Shown here piece after piece: positions 20,763-32,351 of a stretch of 64,000 bases of DNA. Both the position numbers and the translations under genes were made by a program. This DNA comes from Basidiobolus meristosporus CBS 931.73 (Eukaryota > Basidiobolomycota > Basidiobolomycetes > Basidiobolales > Basidiobolaceae): contig MCFE01000281.1 of NCBI GenBank assembly GCA_002104905.1, positions 39,684 through 103,683 on the forward strand, written 5' to 3'. Each line of letters begins with the position of its first letter. Positions within the stretch are counted from its first letter, which is position 1. The notes under the pieces are model-generated. The model was not told the origin of the DNA, made no database searches, and worked only from the letters and a program-made list of their open reading frames with translations.

Positions 20763-21473
20763 GGTCCTGGCTTCTGACAATAGTTACAGTAACAAGGTTT
20801 TTTTGATTTTGTTGCTTTTCCATCTTTTCGATGCTCCTTTCTGAGCTGAGTAAAGACTTATCTACAACCTCCTTAGTTTGGCCATTATGCTTGAGATATC
20901 CATGGAGAAATTATCCTTTGATGTAGTCTAAAGTCAGATTGTTGTCTCTGCTTTCAAAAGAAAGTATGGGCTGCTCATACTTGTCTGGTAAGCTGCAAAG
21001 CAGACAGAGTGTCTTTTCTTCATCATCTACACCAGCAATAGTATTGTAGAGTTCTTCTGTAGGTGTCTCCTTATGGTAATGAGTTGTAGTATGTCATTGT
21101 ATGACTTCTTCCACATGTTAAAGAGCTTTTTTTCAGATAAAGCTTGCTTGATACTGATCTTGCTCTAAATAACTACTCTAAGAATTCCCATGCTGCTTTG
21201 GTAGAATTTGAAGCATGAATTTGTCCAATGAAGGATTCTTGCACATTGATACATATGGCCTTAAAGGCTTTCTCTCCTTCTCTTGATGCTTCTTCACTTC
21301 TTCTGCTGCTCCTTTGGGCTGAACCTTGCTTCCTGTTACTACATTCCAAAGCTTTCTTTTCTCAAGGTACATCTGTGTCATGATTCTCCAAAGTCTATAG
21401 CTCTTCCCATCAAACCTCTCCTTTACAGGGAAGATGTTTGTATTGCTCTGCTTGCTGGCATATGTCATCTTTA
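20763..21473 (-). pseudogene. Copia B2 gag relic
   Basis: Reverse-strand copy of the start of copia B. It opens at about 21468 with SKQSNTNIFPVKERFDGKSYRLWR and matches the B1 gag (31270-31942) through the Gag-type helical region to the codons before the zinc knuckle. Several frameshifts. Its left edge joins gypsy G1 without an LTR. Confidence 0.8.
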
Positions 21474-21504
21474 GAATAGATTAGGGCAATTGAGGCTCAA
21501 AACC

Positions 21505-21813
21505 TGTTGCAACTTAAGAATTGATCTGGAAATAAGGAACTAATCAAGATATAGTGATAGTTGTTGAACTGTTGTTCATTCATAAGGAAGCCTAGTACTT
21601 ATACCTTTGTAGAAGTACAACAACTGTAACACTAAGCAAGGAGAGCTTCTTAACACTTTGGAGAATTTGGTAACAGTTTCATGGTTAGTGCATAATGTTT
21701 GGTAAAAGTGCTAATTTGATCTTGACTATTGGGGAACAATCATAGGATCATAGATCTGAAGAAAGCAACAAATTTAGCTGCCAAATAATGCCAAATAGTC
21801 CAATATCTCAACA
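21505..21813 (-). repeat. LTR B2 (5' LTR)
   Basis: TGTTGCAACTT to TATCTCAACA, colinear with the B1 LTRs but ~60 bp shorter by a deletion near the outer end. The half-tRNA primer site (aggctcaaaacc) sits at 21493-21504. Confidence 0.78.
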
Positions 21814-22092
21814 AGCACTTAACAGGTTCCTTGTTGAGATATACTGAGAAAACATTCACCATGATATCAGGCACCCAAAGAGTGAAAATTCTTGGAGTTG
21901 TCCAAAAAGCACAACACTTTGCACACATGCTTTTGGGGCTGTGTTAACCATAGTCTTCATGATACCATGCCAGGACCATGATAATGTAAGAAAGTACTTC
22001 ACTTTCAACAACCCACCAAGTGAAAACCACATAGACTACTTGTTTCCTCATCCACTTATAGTCACTTTCATTATCTCTGAAACTCTTACAAA
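21814..22092 (+). repeat. LTR A, 5'-truncated
   Basis: Lacks the first ~90 bp, then follows LTR A: ttccttgttgagat, cacatgcttttggggctg, gtgaaaaccacatagac, aactcttaca. It is the 5' LTR of the gag relic that follows. Confidence 0.72.
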
Positions 22093-22499
22093 AAATAATA
22101 CGCCTTAATCTGTCAATCCTTAACATATCTTCTACTGCCAATACAGGAATTGTCCATCTAATGAAAAGTTGACTGGCTGCATGTACCTAGGCTAGAAGGT
22201 CAATATAGATATTTTGCTGCAGGAAAGGGACCTGTGGGGCATTACACAGAAGAGAAAGGCCTGCCTAAAATGTATAACAAGGCTTCAGGCTCAAAAAAAA
22301 AGTCCCTTCAACTGCCTTTGCCTTATTGTTCAAGAGAAATCATTGATTTGATGCACCAGAGCAAAAGAGGAAAAGAATGCCAGAAGGCATTGGAAGACAT
22401 ATGCTGGTTTAGTTCAGCTGATAAGAATGTATATCTTAGTCTGAGATCCTTTTCTATAAGGATGCTAGAAGAGCTATTTGGTTTTTTAATGCAGTGGTA
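22093..22499 (+). pseudogene. Copia A gag relic
   Basis: Colinear with 60640-61060. The codons of the LLQERGLWDI segment, the QCSRAEMAKNAWKALEDTY segment and the RQEFFTTKML segment are recognisable although frames shift. Interrupted at 22500 by the P7 end. Confidence 0.68.
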
Positions 22500-23003
22500 C
22501 CCTATGAAAGATATGTTGGTCCTGCTAATAGGTCAAATCTGGATCAGCTATTAGCATCCAGCAATTGGTTGTACTTTGACTGCCTTCATGCAAACATATG
22601 TTGGAATTATAACAGCGGCACATTGGCCTAGAGCTAGCACTGTATAATGCTAATGTGCCAATTTACTAAATGGTAATTTCTTTTTCTCCCCCCAATTGCA
22701 TCATTCCTGTATTTCTCTCAAGAATCATCCCACTTTATTTATACCAGTTTACCAATGATATTTCCATATGTTACCACCCATTTCAGTGGTCATTTACTCC
22801 ATTATAAAAATCACCCCATTTGAACCTCTATCCACTACAAATGTGGGTATTCCACATACATTTGATTCAAATTAGCTATGGCCTCCTACTCACCAACCTC
22901 TACACGCATGTACACCTACTACAACTGACACACTCCTATCACCTCAACTCCATGGCTTTTCAGTATAATACTTGCAAAGTTGCCATATTCTGTATATTGA
23001 TGG
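22500..23003. mobile_element. P7: left arm of a tnp2 element
   Basis: Starts with the P TIR CCCTATGAAAG and follows the non-coding left arm of P1 (54500-55150): ccaatttactaaatggtaatttc, attgacatac-like block, cttgcaaagttgccatat. Cut at 23003 by gypsy G2. P6 (34469-37530) has the same orientation and may be its other part. Confidence 0.68.
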
Positions 23004-23372
23004 TGTTGCAAGTTTTGGTATCAGAGTTGTTGAGGAATAGGGAGTTTAGCTGGTATTGTATTCACTAAAACTTGAACTGATTTTTATTGAGGTTCCAGCA
23101 GCTCCTTATATACATTTTGCCAGATCAATAGCTGACTAATTGTATATCTGAATGTAGGCTGTGGCTGATGACGCATTTGATTGCATCTTCATCACCCAAT
23201 AAGGTCCTACTTAATACATCTATTTGTGTCCAATAAGGATCAGCTGATTCATTTGCTGACTAATGCTACTGATTTGATAGCTTACACTGATATACTGATA
23301 GACTAAACATATAACTAGTTAATTTGACTCAAAACAGATCTAACTTAAACATTCAAGCGGTAGATCATAATA
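23004..23372 (-). repeat. LTR G2 (3' LTR of gypsy G2)
   Basis: TGTTGCAAG to GATCATAATA (end decayed from CAACA), followed by the reverse polypurine tract ttctcccctactaaag. Orientation agrees with the pol gene to its right. Confidence 0.82.
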
Positions 23373-26300
23373 TTCTCCCCTACTAAAGTGGCAAGGGTTC
23401 TCATGACTCTCTTTTCTGGTGATATTAATATCTTGATGGTTTAGTATTGACAGCAAATCTTGCAAGCTTGAGTCTGTCTCCATGAACTAAATCTTCCTGT
23501 ATATTCCCTAGTTTGTTCACCAGTTAGTAAGCTCCAAATGGACATTCTCTGATGATCTTAAAAGGTCCTGTCCATTGTGGCTCAAACTTTTTCTGAGTAT
23601 TGTTTCTCAGTAATACAAAGTTCCCAACTGTCAATGATTCTGGTGATATAGTCCTATCAAATCTCTGCTTCATCTTATCTACACTTTGAGATACTCTGGT
23701 CTGTGCCTCTTGACCTCTTTGTTCCAGCTGCTGGTGACTACTTGGCTGACTATGCTGATCTTTTAAGGTGTCTCTAAGCTTTGGTTGTGTGTGGTCTCCT
23801 GGAATCCTTGGTTCACATCCATACACTAAGTAAAATGGCCATAGTCTGGTGGTGTTGTGTACTCCAACTCTGCATGCAAAGAGTGCTTGATCTATATACT
23901 CATCCCATCTACTAACAGCTCCATTTGCATACTGGGCCATCATTTTTCCAAAAAATCCATTAAACTGCTTGGTTAGTCCATTTGTTGTGGGGTGATATGT
24001 CAAGGCTTCCAAATGTTTGATGTGCTGCAGTTCCAGGTAAGCTTCTGATGTCTTTGCAATATAGTTTGCCCCTCTATTGAATAGAATCTCTACAGGGCAT
24101 CCAAACTTTGTAAGGATCTTGTGGTAGATGAAACTTGCAACTTTATACTTACTGGCTACAGGTACGGCTTTAGCCACTGGCCATTTGGTGGTATGGTCAA
24201 TTGCACTAGGATCCAAAAGCTGAATTTCATGGTAGTTGGCAGTCTTCCAAGTCAATTCCCCTTCTTTCAAATGGTCTTACAGGCTCCAAAGGGAAGAGTT
24301 TGGCAATTCTTTGTGGCTGGCCTTGATGGATTTGGCAGTTTGGGCATATTTTCACTAGCTTCTCAATATCTTGTTTCATTCTGGGCCACCATGCTCTGGC
24401 TTTCACAAGGCTATAGGTTCCTTCAATTCCAAGATGTCCATATCCATTGTGTGGCTTATGTATTAGAGCCAGGCAAGCAATATAAGGGCAATAGACAATA
24501 GGGCTTCCATCAAAAATTTGGTAGAGTGTTTCATCCTGTACCATAGATTTGTTGGCTTCATCCCAGATTATCTTCTTGATCTCTTCATCCACCTCAGTAG
24601 GAATGGCTTGGTCCTCCAAGTACTCTGTTAATAGGCCAATCTGATTCCTGTGCCAAGTTGAGTTGCACAACTTGCTCTAATCTTGATAAGACATCAGCTA
24701 CTGTGTTGTTTTTTCCAGGGCAGTAGACAATATCCAAATCAAATTGCTGAATATATTCATTCCATCTTGTTGTTCTACTAGAGAGTACCTTCTGAGTAAA
24801 TATATACTTGAGGGGGGCATGATCACTCCTCACAGTGCACTTGACTCCTTCTATATCGCATCTCCATGTCTTCAAGCAGTATAATATAGCAAGCATCTCT
24901 TTCTCATGCTCTGGATAGTTTTGTTCTGCTGAGTTCAGTTTCTCAGATTCAAGGCTACTGGGTAGTACTTTTCCTTGTGTTCTTGGCTCAACACTCCTCT
25001 AATTACGTATTCTGAAGCATCTGTACACAGAGTAAACTCTTTTCTGAAGTCAGGTATTCTTAAGCTTGGCCGCTTAGCAAGTTTATTCTTGAGTGTTTGA
25101 AAGGCAGTCTCACAAGCTACTTCCCACTTGTAGGTATTGTCTTTCTTGAGGATATTGGTTAAAGGGGCTGCAATACTTGCAAAGGACTTGACAGATCTCC
25201 AATAATACAAAACCATTCCAAGAAATGATCCAAGTTCTGATAAGCTATTGGGCTGCTTCAGATTCTTGATAACTTCAACCTTCTTAGGCCACTCCTGTGC
25301 TAGTTAATATGCGTCCCAGATATTGAACATGTTCCTTGAAGAATGCACACTTGGCTAGCTTGCCATATAGTTTGTTCTCTCTTAGCTTCTTCAAGACCTT
25401 TCAATGTGCACCACTTGATCCTCTTCTGTCTTGCTGTATATCAATGTGTCATCTGGGTAGATTATTGCATAGTTGTCTAAGTACTCCGGGAAGACAGACT
25501 GCATCAGGGTCATGAATGTTTAAGGGGCATTGGTGAGGGCAAAACTCATGGCTAAGTACTTGTGATGTCTATATCTGGTCCTGAATGCTGTTTTAGGGAT
25601 ATCTTCTGGCTTCACCCAAATCTGGCTGTGTCCTGACATGAGGTCAGTCTTGCTGAGTATGGTGGCTCCATTGAACAGGTCCAAAAGCTCATCAGTTCAA
25701 GGTATTGGGTATTTATTCTTCATGGTAACTGAGCTGAGGGCTCTGTAGTCAATGTACATCCTAAGTGTTCCATCCTTCTTCTTCACAAAAAGTACTGGTA
25801 CTCCCCAAGGTGACTTGCTGGGTCTGAAATATCCTTGATCCAATTACTGATCTATTTGTCTTTGCATCTCTTCCAATTCCAATGGACTCATTCTGTAGGG
25901 TGTCTACCTCTCTGGTGGGCTATCTCCTGGGTCATGGCATGATCCACATCTCTTACTGGTGGTAGATGTACAAGTTCATCTGGAGATAAGTCTTTATATT
26001 ACTTCAAAAGAGTCTGGACCATATAAGGTACTGAAGTCAAGGAATCCTCCTGTAATATTGCCATGAGGAACATCTGGCTGTCAAGACTGAAGTTGATTTG
26101 GTGGGCTCCAAGTTGATTCCAGCTTTCACAGCAAGTTGCTCCAATATATACTTGTTCAATGCTCCTGAGTCAGTCATAATCATGGTGGGTACTCTATTGA
26201 TTACTCCATTCAAATATAATTGCTTTCCTGAGTTTGAGATCATCTGGGATAGGTATTCTTCTGTCATATGGAAAGTGAGTTCTGAGTCTTCTTGAAGCTG

Positions 26301-26849
26301 ATCCTCCATGTTACTATGCTCAAGGGCTTCAATATATCTGAAGGTTCCTGCTGGCTAGTATGTATTTCTTCTCTGAGGGCAGTACTTTGCTATATGTCCC
26401 TGCTGGTGGCATTTGAAGCAAAGTCCTTTCTTCTTACATTCTTCTGAGGTAGGATTCTTCTGCATAGCATCTATTTCCATTGGCACTGCTTCTGATTGCT
26501 TCTTTCATAATGATTGTAGCCTCTCTCATTAGTCATTGTGGGCTTCCTAACTCCAAGCATGGCTAAGTCATAGTCAATGGCAATCTTGATGGCTTCCTCA
26601 ATAGTCTGGGGTCTTTGATAATTCACTTCCTGGCAAGTTCATTCATTCAACCCATCAATAAAGTATTCCATTTGCTACAGGGGGTCCATTAGTTCAGTCT
26701 GTCCAAATAGACATCTATATTCACAGATGTACTCTTGAACCATTCCTTCCTGCCCAGTGTCTTCAACTTTCTTCTTAGTAGTGTTCGCTGGTGTGGAGGT
26801 TCAAAAGCATCATGAATTTCTGACACAAACTCATCTAAGGTTGAGACTA
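23373..26849 (-). pseudogene. Gypsy G2 gag-pol relic
   Basis: Ty3/gypsy polyprotein in the usual order, read on the minus strand. Gag end (26689-26849); an intact CCHC knuckle CFKCHQQGHIAKYC (about 26379-26420); protease with TDSGA (26037-26309); RT with YPDD instead of YxDD (near 25460); RNase H (24594-25216, TDASE, HAPLKYIFTQ); integrase with its HHCC finger (24300-24500) and core (23524-24270), then a GPY/F-like module FEPQWTGPFKII. In the core the second Asp is Asn (FNRG) and the Glu is Lys (TNGLTKQ), so it could not integrate. Multiple stops and shifts. The 5' LTR and gag start are missing: D1 begins at 26850. Confidence 0.85.
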
Positions 26850-27198
26850 TGTTTAAATAATTAGGAGTCCACCTAATTATTAATATATTATGAACTAGCA
26901 CTTAGTGAAATGATATATTTCAGATTATCAACATGGAAATTAGTTTGTAAATTATTTACTAATTATTAGGAATTAGAGAAGTACAGAATTTTAGGAAAAT
27001 CTGAAACTTGTCCAAATGAGCTGAAACTTGGCACATGTACTCCTGAGACTCCCCTAATAATGACCAAATAGTCACATTTACGTAGTTCTGCAATAAGTAT
27101 AAATACCGTGTTGCAACTCAATAAAACACCAAGTGATTATCATGTAAATCTTCTAGTTCTCCAATTCACTTCCAATATATCTCTCTAATATTTCGACA
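26850..27198 (+). repeat. LTR D (5' LTR of D1)
   Basis: TGTTTAAATAATTAGGAG to ATATTTCGACA, 349 bp. Contains an inverted repeat at its start (ctaattattaatatattatg), a TATAAATA word and AATAAAA. Confidence 0.85.
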
Positions 27199-27210
27199 GG
27201 TTATGAGCCC
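27199..27210 (+). promoter_or_regulatory. Primer-binding site, half-tRNA-iMet type (D1)
   Basis: GGTTATGAGCCC directly after the LTR. It is the exact complement of the anticodon stem-loop GGGCUCAUAACC of yeast initiator methionine tRNA, the priming mode known for Drosophila copia and yeast Ty5. Confidence 0.8.
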
Positions 27211-27665
27211 CAAGCTTGCTTTGTCTTAGTTATCTACTTTGCTCTAGTGCTGTGTCTTTATTCTGGAGAAAGACCGCCTGGTCTACCTGAAGTTACAAAA
27301 GACAGAAAAGTACTACCGCTGCAAAGAACTGCTAGATGGGATATATTGTTTTGGAGAAAAAGGCCTTTGCCCTTAAAGAAGACACTAAGCAAAGAAAAAA
27401 GGTCATATGTCAAGGAGGTCATGTTGGACAGTTTTCAAATTATGAAATGTGCAGAAGGATGAAGCTTTGAGAAAATGCGTAATCCCAGCAAGGAGTCCAG
27501 ATCAATAAGGGACATATTACATGATATATGTATTAGTGCTATGATCCTTATTATCACAACATAAAGGAGCTATGTTGATGATCCACATATACCTGGGTTT
27601 GCATTAGACTATTCCAGTCAATGAAGTGCCCACATTGCTGCAGTGAATTTACATAATTCTGTAGC
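27211..27665 (+). other. D1 internal region, left of copia B1
   Basis: No recognised gene. A 70-codon frame at 27247-27462 has a counterpart in D2 at 39102-39338, but neither opens on ATG in the same frame as the primer-site AUG, and I see no known domain. Ends at ctgtagc where copia B1 was inserted. Confidence 0.5.
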
Positions 27666-28034
27666 TGTTGCAATTTAAGAAGTGATTTGGATATAAGGAA
27701 CTTATCAAGAAATAGTGATAATAGTTGAACTGTTGTTTATTCATAAAGAAGCTCAGTATTTATACCTTTGTAGAAGTAATACAGCTGCAACACTAAGTAG
27801 GGAGGGTTTCTCAATATTCAGGAGCATTCTGTAACAGTTTCAGGGTTAGTACATAATGTTTGGTAATAGTGCTAATTTGATCCTGACTATAGGGGAATAA
27901 TCATAAGATCATATATCTGGAGAAAGTGGCAAAGTTAAGGCAGTAAATGAGTCCTACAGTGACTAAGACTAGCCTAGAATTGTTAAGTAAATTTTTAGCT
28001 GCTGAATGATACCAAATAGTCCAATATTTCAACA
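27666..28034 (-). repeat. LTR B (3' LTR of copia B1)
   Basis: 369 bp, TGTTGCAATTT to ATTTCAACA as read on the plus strand. Adjacent ctccccctcaac (28035-28046) is the polypurine tract in reverse. Confidence 0.92.
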
Positions 28035-28907
28035 CTCCCCCTCAACTAAATAATTTCTTAATCCCAATTTCTCTCTAAGGATCTCAAATTGTAGCCTAGC
28101 TAGTGGTTTTGTCAATATGTCTGCCACCATTTTGTCAGTTGGGCAGTAAACCAGCTCCACTAAGTTATTTTCTACAGCTTCCCTCACAAGGTGATGCTGT
28201 ATATCAATGTGCTTAGTTCTGGCATGATTAGTAGGATTTCTAGCTAATGAAATACAACTTTGATTATCCTTGTAAATACATGTTGGTTCACCTGAATTAA
28301 AACCTAAGTCTTTGAATAATTTTTGTAGCCATATAGCCTCCTTAGTTGCTTGACATGCAGCCATATATTTGGCTTCAGTTGTAGATAGTACCACAGTTGG
28401 TTGTTTCTTGCAATTCCAAGTAATAGCTGCACCAGCATAAAGAAATACATAGCCTGTGGTAGAGCGTCTGTCGATCAGATCCCTACCGCAATCTGAATCA
28501 CTATGACCATCAAATATTTGCCTATTAGCTGCTCCAGAGTATTCCAGTACCATATTTATGGTACCTTGTAGATATCTGAAAATCCGCTTAACTGCTGCAA
28601 TTTGATCTGATCCATAATTCTGCATGAATTGACTGACTATTCCAACTGCTACTGCAATATCTGGACATGTAGACACCATCAAGTACATTAGGCTACTGAC
28701 CATTGATTGATAGGGAAAGTTTTGGTCCATATTTGAGCCGTTTGCATCTATAACTGGCTGAGATTTGCTTAATTTCAGGTTATTGTCCATAGGGGTTGCT
28801 GCAGGTTTGCAATTTTCCATTTTGAAGCGTCTAAGAATGTCCCTGATGTACCTAGACTGATTCAGCACAATTTTCTGCGTAGGTATGTCAAATTTGACCT
28901 CAATCAA
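28029..28907 (-). pseudogene. Copia B1 RT end and RNase H
   Basis: C-terminal 290 codons of the B1 polyprotein, in a different frame from the RT part upstream. It covers IEVKFDI and the RT connection (FPYQSMVSSLMYL), then RNase H with GHSDSDCGRD, DRRSTTGYVFLY, STTEAKYMAA, YKDNQSC and HARTKHIDIQHH. These acidic positions are those conserved in copia RNase H. Comparison of the junction with other copia elements suggests that two bases were lost where YFLGIEV would be read. It ends eight codons past KLGL, overlapping the LTR edge. Confidence 0.85.
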
Positions 28908-29404
28908 AGAAAATAGCTCAATTTTCCAAGATCTTTCATCTCAAACTTACTGAAGAGATCTGATTTCATCTGTTTAAGTGCCTCTTGATCACTTGTAGCT
29001 ATAATTAGGTCATCCACATAAAGAACTAGGATGATCACACCCTTTTTGAGCTGTTTCATATATATACCGTGATCTCCAGTGCTACAAGAGAACCCAATTT
29101 CCTCTAGATATGTGTCAATCTTGTTATACCATGCTCTGGGTGCCTGCTTAAGCTCATACAACAATTTTCTAAATTTGCACACCTTATGGGGGTTTTTGGA
29201 TTGGTTAAACCTTCTGGTTGCTCCATATATAGTTTCTTGCAAATCCCCATTTAGAAAGGCTGTTTTGACGTCCATTTGGTGTAGATCTAGACTGTGTACA
29301 GCTGCCGGGGCTAGAACTGTCCTAATAGAGTTAAACTTGGCAACCGGAGCAAATGTTTCCTTAAAGTCTAGTCCTTGGATCTGGGAATAGCCTTTAGCTA
29401 CCAA
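28904..29404 (-). pseudogene. Copia B1 reverse transcriptase, catalytic part
   Basis: Same frame as the 803-codon ORF upstream, from which it is separated only by the TGA at 29531-29533. It shows [33 protein letters not shown], the catalytic YVDDLII and FEMKDLGKLSYFL. It copies element RNA into DNA inside the virus-like particle. The residues between TGA and the first methionine (29405-29530) also match RT (CRWVYK.K), so the protein was continuous. Confidence 0.87.
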
Positions 29405-29530
29405 TCTAGCCTTGTACTTATCAACGGCACCATTTGAGGTTATCTTGATCTTGTAGACCCATCTACATCCTATTGGCTTTCTCCCATTTGGTAAATCTAT
29501 CAGTTCCCGCGTTTTTGCCTTGATCAGTGA

Positions 29531-31942
29531 TCAGTACTCCTCCTTCATGGCTTGTTGCCACTTAGTAGCATCTGGACCTTGCATTGCCTGTTCCAGATTC
29601 TGAGGTTTGGCACATAAGGCAAGATAAGCTTCTTCATGATCATTGGATGTCTGCCACCAGGATCCAGGGGCATTTCTTATTCTGGTAGATCTCCTAACTG
29701 GGATAATCTGTTCTGATCTGGAACTGGTAGAAGTATCTTTCATCTCTGGCTGGATTTGGTACGTATCTTCTTCATTTGTGTTGATTGCATCATCAGGCAG
29801 CTGGCCAATGATTTCCGTGGCTTTCTGATCTGAAATCTCCTCAAATACAACATCCATGCTCTTGATCAGCCTCTGAATTTTGCCATCATACACTCTATAC
29901 CCTTTAGTATCTTCACAATACCCAAGAAAGATCCCTTCTCTACTCTTTGGTTCCAACTTTGACTGTTTTTTGTCAGGAATGTGATAAAAAACATCACTGC
30001 CAAAGATCCTGAGGTGCTGGAGATCTGGTTTTTTGCCTGTACATGCTTCAAAGGGTGTAGAATCACGTAGTGCTGTTGTTGGGCATCTGTTCTTGATGTA
30101 TACAGCGGTAGCAACAGATTCAGCCCAAAACTTGTAGTCCATTCCCTTATCATGTAGCATAGATCTTCCCATCTCCACTATTGTTCTACTTGCACGTTCT
30201 GCTACTCCGTTTTGCTGTGGAGTATGAGGAACTGTGGTCTGTTGAAGTATACCAGTAGACAAGCAGTATTTTGCAAGCTCCTTTGAGCAGTATTCTCCTC
30301 CATTGTCACTTCGTAGTACCTTCAATTTACACCCAGTTTGTGTTTCTGCCATGTTCTTGAAGTGCTTAAACGTCTCTAAAGCTTCATCCTTTGTTTTGAG
30401 GAAGTACACCCATGTATATCTTGTCTTGTCATCAATAAACGTCATAAAGTATCTCTTGGCTCCAAAGGACAGTGTTCTCATGGGGCCACATATGTCTGAG
30501 TGTACAATAGCCAATATTTCGGTGGTATTGATGCCTTCTGAGCTCTTGAAACATTGCCTAGCTTGTTTGCCATATGAACATCCCTTACAAACATTAAATT
30601 TGATTGGAATTGAGTGTTTTAGGCCCAAAACAAGCTGATTTTTCACCAATTGGCTCATTTTCTGTTCCCCTATGTGTCCTAGCCTCCTATGCCACGTCTC
30701 CCAGTTGTTTTCATCAGTTTCAGCAATGTTGACATACTCAGGTACAATAATCTTGCATTGTGACTTGTATATATTGTGATCTCTGATTCTCAAAGCTAAT
30801 TCTTGTCCATTTTCACTCAATATTGAGCAGCTCAGCTTAGTAAAAACAAATTTCAGTCCCTGAGTAGTTGCTTTACTGACTGAGAGTAGGTTCTTAGCTA
30901 TTCCAGGCACATAGAGTACATCAGTCAGTTTTGCTGTTGTTGCCCCTGAGTTATCACTCATATTTAGTTGTATAGACCCACTGGCGGTAGCTTCCAATGC
31001 AGAGTTATCTCCCAGATAAACCTTTCTTACGGGAATAGTCTTTAAGTTGCTGAACCAATCCTTTATACCACAAATATGCTGTGATGCTCCAGAGTTAATA
31101 TACCATTCATTACTTCGGTTACTTGCACTCTCTTGTACAGTGACAAATAACTGTTCATCAATAGTTATATGATTTGCCTGCTCTAGTTTCTGTTTTTTGT
31201 CTGCTTGTTTCTTCTTGCATTCTCTTGCACAGTGTCCTGGCTTCTTATAGTAGTTACAGCAGCCAGGTTTTCTTTGGTTTTGTTGCTTTCCCTTCTTTTC
31301 TGTATGCCTTTCTGAACTGAATAAAGCATTATCTTCAATTTTCTCTGCTTGATCATTACGTGTGAGTTCTTCATGGAGAAGTCTTCCTTTGACATAGTCT
31401 AAAGTCAAGTTGTCTTCTCTGCTTTCAAAAGAAAGTATGAGTGGCTCATACTCCTCTGGTAGGCTGCAAAGCAGACAGAGTATCTTTTCTTCATCATCTA
31501 CACCAGCATTAATACTGTAAAGTTCTTCTGCAAGTGTCTCCATTCTGGTAATGAGTTGTAGCATGTCATCATCTGGCTTTTTTCTCATGTTGAAGAACTT
31601 TTGTTTCAAATAAAGCTTGCTTGATACTGACTTTGCTCTAAAGATCTTCTCTAAGGATTCCCATGCTGCTTTGGCAGTATTTGAGGCATGGATTTGTCCA
31701 ATTAAGGAGTCTTGCACATTGATGCATATTGCATTGAAGGCCTTTCTCTCCTTCTCTTGAAACTTCTCCACATCTTCTGCTGTTCCTTTGGGCTCAACTT
31801 CCTTTCCTGTTACTATGTTCCAAAGCTTTCTTTCCTCAAGGTGGATCTGCATCTTGATTCTCCAAAGTCTGTAGTTCTTCCCATCAAACCTCTCCTTTAC
31901 AGGGAAGATGTTGGTATTGCTTTGTTTGCTGGTAGAAGTCAT
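29531..31942 (-). pseudogene. Copia B1 gag-protease-integrase polyprotein
   Basis: An 803-residue open frame with ATG start nine codons past a primer-site upstream frame. Gag (residues ~1-210, with NYRLWRIKMQI). A zinc knuckle reading CNYYKKPGHCAREC, whose second Cys is Tyr. Protease motif WYINSGAS, with Asn replacing the catalytic Asp. Integrase finger WHRRLGH...CKGCSYG and core HSDICGP, RSDNGGEY and PQQNGVAER, with the DDE residues all present. The frame stops at a TGA where relatives read on into RT. Both motif losses fit G-to-A changes. So B1 has a good integrase but a doubtful protease. Confidence 0.9.
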
Positions 31943-31966
31943 CTTTAGAATAGATTAAGGCAATTG

Positions 31967-31978
31967 GGGCTCATAACC
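31967..31978 (-). promoter_or_regulatory. Primer-binding site, half-tRNA-iMet type (copia B1)
   Basis: GGTTATGAGCCC on the minus strand, touching the 5' LTR. Its AUG opens a nine-codon frame that ends in TAA just before the gag start, so it acts as an upstream start if the transcript includes it. Confidence 0.82.
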
Positions 31979-32346
31979 TGTTGCAATTTAAGAAGTGATT
32001 TGGATATAAGGAACTTATCAAGAAATAGTGATAATAGTTGAACTGTTGTTTATTCATAAAGAAGCTCAGTATTTATACCTTTGTAGAAGTAATACAGCTG
32101 CAACACTAAGTAGGGAGGGTTTCTCAATATTCAGGAGCATTCTGTAACAGTTTCAGGGTTAGTACATAATGTTTGGTAATAGTGCAATTTGATCCTGACT
32201 ATAGGGGAATAATCATAAGATCATATATCTGGAGAAAGTGGCAAAGTTAAGGCAGTACATGAGTCCTACAGTGACTAAGACTAGCCTAGAATTGTTAAGT
32301 AAGTTTTTAGCTGCTGAATGATACCAAATAGTCCAATATTTCAACA
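31979..32346 (-). repeat. LTR B (5' LTR of copia B1)
   Basis: 368 bp, near-identical to the 3' LTR. On the minus strand it has TATAAATA (about 32070) and AATAAA words placed as promoter and poly(A) signal. Confidence 0.92.
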
Positions 32347-32351
32347 GTAGC

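Larger units (their letters stand above)
27666..32346 (-). mobile_element. Copia B1: nearly intact Ty1/copia retrotransposon
   Basis: 4681 bp with two ~368-bp LTRs that differ by about two substitutions and one base of length, flanked by GTAGC on both sides (27661-27665 and 32347-32351). D2 at 40753-40770 gives the empty site (ctgtagtcacttg). The order gag, protease, integrase, RT, RNase H is complete. Two lesions break the long frame: a TGA at about 29531 and a frameshift at about 28906. Confidence 0.92.

Noticed and set aside
27199-27210. tRNA-like sequence as a tRNA gene
   Set aside because: Only the anticodon-arm complement is present, with no acceptor or T arm; it is a primer-binding site.
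27247-27462. Frame after the D1 primer site as a gag gene
   Set aside because: No gag landmark, no ATG in frame, and less than 80 codons in both D copies.
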